From positions 1,426,001 through 1,490,000 of the forward strand of contig NC_079233.1 of the NCBI RefSeq assembly GCF_028502605.1: 64,000 nt of DNA, given 5' to 3'. Below the pieces are notes generated by a model. That model made no database searches, was not told where the DNA came from, and was given only the letters and a program-made list of their open reading frames with translations. The DNA comes from Trichoderma breve (Eukaryota; Ascomycota; Sordariomycetes; Hypocreales; Hypocreaceae). The translations under genes were made by a program, and so were the position numbers. Below are positions 57,993 to 64,000 of the stretch, piece by piece (position 1 is the stretch's first letter; each line of letters starts with the position of its first letter).

Positions 57993-59469
57993 TGAGGCCT
58001 ACTGATTTTGCTCTTTTCAGCGTCTTTTATCTCATGGCGATTTTCTACTTTCCTCTTTTTCTTCCTCTTTTCTTTTTTTCGAAGAGTTTTGATTCTACCA
58101 AATCATTCTGCTTTTCTAGAAAGTCCCGTTTCCAGTAATGGTTTCTCTTTCATAAAAGACTCTTTAAATCAAAAACAAAAGGTTCACAGCGCCGAACTCT
58201 TTACAGCATACAGCATATTATTGCCGTTTTTTATACCAACGGCCCCAATATCCATATACGTTTTTTTATCGCGGCGTCTAAAACATTAACGGTGTTTAAC
58301 GCCGCAGTCATCCTATCTACCTTATACTTAGATAGGAAACTAGTACCGTTAGTCCAGTCTAACAATCACGATTAGATACTAAGACCAGTATCGCACAGAA
58401 GAGAAGGGGAGGAAGGGGGCCTTTTCTATTTTTCCAGCAGTTTCTTTCATATTTCGTATCGAGGATGATGGTTTTTTTCACGGCTGGGGGATTTGGTTGT
58501 TTGGAGTTTCACGGAACAGGGTGGTAGCATGCCAGCCATGCGGACTGAAAGTGCTTCATTTATCGCACATGGCCTGGTTCAGGAGGGAGGCGGAGGAAAG
58601 GAGGAGGGTGGCTGGCCTGGGGGATCTTTTATTGTCTTTTTTTTTTGGTTCTTGCTCTTGTCCACGGCGTTGTCTCAAAAATGTTGGTTCCCTGTTCTTC
58701 ATCCTTCTGTTTCTGCGCTCTATCTACCCCCATTGGATTCTGGGGGTTCCCTTTTTAACTGTCGTTTGAGCCGAGCATTGCTTTTTGCTGCCTTAGAGTT
58801 TCGTTTTGCTATATATTTACCTAAAAGGAGGTGGTTAGATGCGTTAGATTATGTTTGACAGAGGATGATGTCGATAATCCCTTCGTTTGGGTTTCTGCTT
58901 TTCTGTTAGAATTTAGTGTTATCCGCTATGCAGCTTTTTTTTTTTTTTTTGTTTCCCTCTATTCATAGACCTTTGTGCCTCATTATCCCCGTTGTCTTGT
59001 TAGAATCACGACTCATTGTAGCTCACATAGATAGCTTGATCCTTTTAATTATCAATATGTTTCTTATTCCATCCTAGGTAGTGCGTATACGTAGGAGAGT
59101 GTCCCGGCTCAGCCGAAATACCTTGATCAATCCCAAAGCTACCAAATCCCAGCAAGCAAATTCCCGATCCGTCAAACACATCAAACGTGACTCCTAGCGA
59201 AACGTGAAAAAAAAGGAGAAGAAAATGGATACACGAATAAGAAAGGAAGGGGGGCAAAGGGAGAAGGAAGAATAGAAGTACTAGTGATACAACGCCCCCC
59301 TTCCAGAGTGTTTGTTTACCGCCGTAGACCGAAATTATCTGCGGTGCTGTGTGTCCTTTGCCGTTTGCCTGCCCAAATTCCCAGTCTGAAAAGACAAGAA
59401 AAGAAATCAAATCATACATACACTCGAAGAGCTAATAGAAAGATGATAAACCCTCCCCCAATTCCCTCG
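57993..59469. other. Convergent intergenic region, probably long 3' UTRs
   Basis: It is T-rich on the + strand with many poly(T) runs (for example 58932-58951). Open frames at 58493-58858 (+) and 59045-59419 (-) are hydrophobic because of T-richness and show no family features. No gene is called. Confidence 0.55.
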
Positions 59470-60630
59470 TTAGTCATCTCGTTTGTCAGTTTCAAAGTAA
59501 AATTTGCCTAGCTTGTCGCCTCCTCGACCTGGGCTGCCCATTCCCGATGGTCCTGCCCTGGACTCGCCGCTATCCAGTCGTTGCATGATCCTCTCCGCGG
59601 TTTCCCTGGCAGGCTGGCGGCCTACGGGAACGGGTCCTCTGAAAGTTGTGTCGACGAAGACGTCTTGGTCTGGGGTGATCGGGTTCGTGGACGGCCCGTC
59701 CGTGGCAACGCCATCCATCATGCGAGCATGCTGGCGCTCCTGGATGGCTGCAGCGCTCATTGGCGTGTCGCCGCCGCCTCCCGACGACATGTACGAGTCT
59801 CTATCTCGTCTGGCGTCGCTCATGCCCGAGTTGGTCCGCTCGAGACCCCATTGATATGCGGCGCCGGGAGCCGGACGGCGGTGGTAGATGGGCCCGGAGA
59901 CGGTGCTGCCGGCACCTTCGCCGAAGCCGACGAGAGACGAGCCGTCGTCGCTCATGCGGTCCTCGAAGCCGGTCGAGTGGGCGCCCATGCCCTCGAGATC
60001 CTCGTCCATGGCATCGTGATCGACGCCAGTGCTTGTGACGGATCCGGCCTCGCGGTAGTTTGTATCGGTGCTCAGGATGTCCTCGTCGCGGTCACCAATC
60101 GTTCTAGGATGGCTCTCGGTAGCACTAGCGGTACCGACAGTGCTCATCTTGGTCACGGCAACGGGCTGGCCATTGCTGTCGAAGTAGGCGGGTGTCAGGT
60201 GCTGCGTCAGCGGGTAGTTGGGCGGGAAGCCGGCCGTCGACGTCGGCGTCGTCTGAGGCGACAGAGACGAGGCGCGGCCGGTGCTGGGAGTCTGTTGGGG
60301 CGCTCGCAGCGTCGACACCCGCTCGAGCCCGGCCAGGCGCGAGATGCGGTCGGCGCGCTCAGCCTCGAGGCTAGTGGCGGAGGGGTTGTGCTGGTGGCCG
60401 CGGCTGAAGAGGCCCGTGTGGAAATGGCCGCGATGGCCGTCCTTGATGGCGGTCGTCGACAGGGCCGACAGAGACGTGGTGGTGCTTGTGGGCGTGCCGC
60501 TGGTTCCCGGGCTTGTCAGCACAGAGCTTTCTGAGCTCTAGGAGGACGCAACATACGGCATCTCCGACGGAGTCTCAGGATTGGACTCGGGAGGAGGCAA
60601 ATTGGCCAGCGCCATTGCCGTGTCCGACAT
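59470..60630 (-). CDS. Disordered Ser/Thr/Gly-rich protein of unknown function
   Basis: Two exons (60630-60557 and 60499-59470) give 367 aa. The intron (60500-60556) is 57 bp with a strong donor GTATGT, a CTGAC branch site and acceptor CCAG. It is a multiple of three and contains the in-frame TAG that would otherwise separate the true start (MSDTAMALANLPPPESN) from the rest; splicing gives SEMP-GTPTSTTTSLS. No globular domain is evident. Conserved-looking islands are ERADRISRLAGLERV, YPLTQHLTPAYFDSNGQ, GPIYHRRPAPGAAYQWGLER, ARETAERIMQRLDSGES and the C-terminal GGDKLGKFYFETDKRDD. It could be a cytosolic or nuclear regulatory protein; I do not assign a function. Confidence 0.85.
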
Positions 60631-62106
60631 GGTGGTCGTCTGTTGGGATTTGCGATAGGGCTGAAGGTGGGAGAGCTGCGATCAAGAGCTGCAATCAAGA
60701 GCTTGATGGAATCGAGTGCGCAATCTCAGATCTAGACTCTAGACGGACCTAGATCTGTGAATCGTGGATCTTGTGGGTGAAATGATGCAGGCGATGCGAA
60801 GTTGGTGGAATCGCAGGAGGATGGAAAGGTTGAAGGTTGAATGCGATGAGGTTTGAAGTTCGAGGTTCGAGGTCGAAGGTGCATGTCACCGGGACGTTTC
60901 ACGCCACCCTTTTCTGGTGGTTTGGGTGGGCCAAGGCGTCCGGATCTCTGGCAAGCTTCGCCTTTGACTACAGCCTTATGCCAATGTCACTTCAGTCAGT
61001 GGCACAGCGTCTCTTTTGCTGCGTGTTGGTTATTTTGTGGCTGCAAAGCGCTAGTCCATGCCATGAGCTCGGTTCGTGCTGATATCAAATCAGTGCAGCT
61101 GGTCGAATCCACGTGCATTTATACTGCCCGCGTCTGCCTGCTTACATGTATCTACCTGCTATTGGACTAAGATGCAATTACAGACAAGATACATGTGATT
61201 GCTCATGCAGTCATTCTCGTGATATAGATTATGCTGTGACGAACATACGACTACTATAATAGCTATTATGCAGCTTGATAGCCGCAAGCAGCGTCTCTTA
61301 ATCTCGACTGTCTCTTTGAAGTGCCGGGATGAGAACCCCAGAGGCTGTACGCCCATGACGTAGTTTCCGCCAATTGGTGGTTTGAGGTCTGACATTTGGC
61401 TTGAGCCGGCCAAGAACTAGCACCAAATATCAGGTCTATGCATATTGGGGATTTGTGCATGTTGCGCTCAAACATGCTGCAAGTAGCTATATTTTTTATC
61501 GTTGTCTTTTACTTGATACTTTTTCTTCTTCTTCTTTTTCTCCATTTCCGAGCTTCCGATACAAAACAAAACCCTGTTAGTCATTCTGCCCCATGTAAGC
61601 AATTGTAGAGCATTTATCCGAAAACCTGGAAATGTTATTTCATCTAGGTTGCATGTACTTGATATAGGTAGGTAGTTGAATGAGGGGAGCATCCCCAGGA
61701 TCACTGATGGCTTCCAGGTAGCGGACATCCATAGCTTCAAGGCCTAAAGTCAAGACGAAGCACTTGAGGTAGGTGTATACAATGCAAGACGAATATAGAT
61801 GATGGCTGAGAATTGCTTCCATGCTTGAATATATTTTGCAGGCTTGTGTGTAGACTTGTAGCATTCGCAGAAAAACGCTCACAATGTTTTGATAACCACG
61901 ACATCCCATGCCCATAATTCATCATCATCAGATCAAACAAGTGTTGCCCAAAGCCACACGTACGCCAAGCACGCCGCCCTCCCATATTTTCAAAGTACCA
62001 TAAAAACGCCTCAAAATTCGCAAAATGTCTTCGATGCCCATTCAAAACAAACAATGGAGCAATCTGCTAACACGTACTAATACAAAAAAAAACATCTCGC
62101 AAGTGC
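60631..62106. other. Intergenic region
   Basis: Promoter side of the 59470-60630 gene (short direct repeats of AGATCT/CTAGA type near 60725-60760), then sequence with only short open frames. No gene was seen. Confidence 0.5.
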
Positions 62107-62430
62107 CTACAGAAACACCATGCCTCCGCTTATGAGCACAAACGACACACTGAGGAGTACAAATCCGGGCTCCTGCAGTATGATGTTTGTCAACTCAATC
62201 TTTAATCGGTGTCTGTCCATATTGAAAGAGGACGTCTTCATGGAAGATGGAGATGATTGTGCGGAGGCATTGAACGTAGATGATGAATTGTCGTGATATG
62301 TCCAACTGTCGCCTCGCTGGCCATGAATGGCCGTCGCCATCACTTCGGATGAGACGGCGCCATATTCAGCGAGGGCTAGTCCGATGAGGACAAACAAGAG
62401 AGCAAGATGTTTAAACAGCCTGAAAGCCAT
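62107..62430 (-). CDS. Small putative secreted or membrane-anchored protein
   Basis: Single exon, 107 aa, ATG at 62430. Residues 1-21 look like a signal peptide (MAFRLFKHLALLFVLIGLALA with a likely cut after ALA). The middle is Ser/Thr-rich with NSS and NAS glycosylation sequons. The last 20 residues are hydrophobic (FVLLSVSFVLISGGMVFL), so the mature protein could be GPI-anchored or a single-pass membrane protein. There is no cysteine pattern of known small effectors. A TATA-like stretch lies about 130 bp upstream on the minus strand (62560-62575). I recognise no family; the signal peptide plus anchor layout is the main support. Confidence 0.5.
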   Translation of the reverse strand: MAFRLFKHLALLFVLIGLALAEYGAVSSEVMATAIHGQRGDSWTYHDNSSSTFNASAQSSPSSMKTSSFNMDRHRLKIELTNIILQEPGFVLLSVSFVLISGGMVFL

Positions 62431-64000
62431 GTTGTGTAGTTGAGAGAAGAGAGTAGGTGGTTTGTGTTATGGTGGCTGTGGTATGGAATGAAGAGTGTTT
62501 TCCCCCAGCTGAGTGTCTCTAGTTGCGTGTAGATGCAACGACACAATGTCAACGAGAAGATATATGTAGATATAAGACAGATGAGGATGGATAATGGAAA
62601 GAAATATATTCGCGTAGAGAAGGGGGGCAGACTTTCTTCTTGTATCTTTCCAGACAATGGATCGAGAGATAAGCACCAAGACGGGAGGAGAAGATGGCGT
62701 CAACCGCAGCGTCGACGAAGGGAGAAGAAACGCAATCAAGACACCATCATCCGTCCGATCCATGCATCTTCGGAATCAGGGATGCAAAGCTGTTTATGAA
62801 TAAAGACAGCAGCAGAGATGCTAGATATGCAGCAATTGCTAGTTATCTGGGGAGGGGAAGCCGGTTTCTGTTATCATGGGCAAGGCCAATCGAACCAATC
62901 TCAGGCACGGCGTGTTAGTAGGTTTCATGCATACCAAAAGTAAAATGCAGGCCATTCCTTGGCTAATGCATATCAAAACAAGCATCCGCTCGGCCTGTAG
63001 GATACCATTGCTTCGCCTTTGTCTTTTTTTGATTAAATTTTGACCGGGATGGAGGGTTTCGAGCCGTTGCTTCCGTCCAATTGACTCGTTGGACATTAGT
63101 CAAGCCAAACCTTGAAATCGGATGGTTTGCCATTAGCACCTCCCTGGATATCACGGATATGCTGTAGCGTTCGCACCTCTTTGCACCATTAAGTAGATAT
63201 TTTATTTATACTTGTCCATCTTGATACACACTCGACCTTTAATTGCTTCCATTCCTCCCGGTTCCTCCTCAGCTCGGGGAGGTGCCGCTACCATTGCGAT
63301 ACGCATCTCATCCGCTCTCCATGCTCCGGCATGGATGCATCAATGGATTCAAAGCTGCACGCAAGCGGGGTATTAGAGCGAAACTCTGTCGAGTGATTGT
63401 CAGATTCAAAAACCCGCACATGCAGGTTCCAAGCGCTAGCTGTGCCAGCGTCGCATTCATGCTGGTAGAGTCACATACGAGTGCTGTAATGCTTCCAGTC
63501 ATTTCTCACCAGCATCAATCAGTTTGAAGCATGGAGCTTGGATGGACTGGATTTAGTGCGATGGAGACCTGCAACCAAGAGCTACAACGGAGCTACTGCT
63601 GCTGGAGCCAATGCCAACACCGCTAATGCTCGTCTCGAACCGCTAAAGCAACCTCGTTGACCACTAAAAGCCTGCTTGCTGCAGCAGGTGCGGAGCCCCG
63701 TCCCGACAGTCTCGCCTCCGTCTCGCTTCATTCTCTCCGCCTTGGACGCTTGCTAGAGCTTCGTATCGCCGTCGGCTGTCGCTCAAACTTTGGAGTCTCG
63801 ACTCTGCACATCATTCCGTCGCCAGAGACACTCGATTTCGCTTCCCCTGGATCTGGAACGCACGAGCCGCCGTCAGACAAGGCTGACTGGACATGTTTTT
63901 AGCTTTGTTTGTTTGACCTTGGCTTTTGACTATTGATTTTGATTTTTTTTTGTTTCTTGTTCCTGGTCATCATCCTCGTCAGCCTCTCGTTGCAATATCA
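62431..64000. other. Intergenic region to the end of the window
   Basis: It has short open frames only, the longest on the + strand at 63243-63527 and 63657-63902, without features. The last 80 bases are T-rich and may be the leader of a gene beyond the window. Confidence 0.5.

Noticed and set aside
59581..60534. 317-codon open frame on the + strand opposite the disordered protein gene
   Set aside because: A GC-rich shadow frame. The minus-strand gene has an ATG, a correct intron and a sensible C-terminus.

Overview
The window reads as nuclear DNA of a filamentous ascomycete (Pezizomycotina; gene content and style suggest Sordariomycetes, perhaps Hypocreales, but genus cannot be fixed from sequence alone). 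Evidence: genes are monocistronic and carry short GT-AG introns (mostly 56-132 bp), TATA-like boxes lie about 100-130 bp upstream of several starts, and typical fungal families are present (Zn2Cys6 regulator, DAL5-type permease, fungal P450, fungal GT31-like enzyme, REB1/TTF-I Myb protein, ATM1). I found no bacterial, viral or intact transposon genes, no rRNA, no CRISPR array and no convincing tRNA. Seventeen protein genes are supported, plus one broken or cryptic small ORF. All exon joins below were worked out by hand from splice signals and frame continuity.

Layout. 1-14.7 kb is ordinary gene space: an MDR-type NADP-dependent reductase (+), a DAL5-family MFS permease (+) converging on a Golgi-type glycosyltransferase (-), a GNAT acetyltransferase (+), an AIF/AMID-like FAD oxidoreductase (+), a SAM methyltransferase (-), and a conserved charged hypothetical protein (-). 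14.7-22.1 kb is nearly gene-free and holds a strong 18-bp-arm hairpin and a doubtful interrupted ORF. 22.1-44.7 kb is gene-dense: GT1-type glycosyltransferase (+), mitochondrial ABC exporter ATM1 (-), a CYP7/CYP8-like P450 (-), a flavin-containing monooxygenase (-) with two consecutive micro-exons, a REB1-type Myb DNA-binding protein (-), a mitochondrial AAA-type protein (-) and a 1.4-kilocodon disordered protein (+) interrupted by one in-frame TAG. 44.7-55.6 kb is an 11-kb gene desert with simple repeats and a GTAC-rich segment. It ends at an AT-hook plus Zn2Cys6 transcription factor (+). The last part holds a disordered Ser/Thr-rich protein (-) and a small putative secreted or membrane protein (-), then about 1.6 kb with no gene seen.

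Functionally this is a mixture of housekeeping genes (ATM1 for Fe-S export, REB1 for rDNA termination or chromatin, the mitochondrial AAA protein) and accessory enzymes (P450, FMO, methyltransferase, GT1, GNAT, permease). There is no backbone synthase (PKS, NRPS or terpene cyclase), so I do not call a secondary-metabolite cluster. The most unusual items are the in-frame TAG at 41598-41600 inside an otherwise continuous coding frame, the 19183-19240 hairpin, the gene desert in front of the regulator, and introns whose length is a multiple of three (57 and 108 bp), so they either hide a stop or can be read through.
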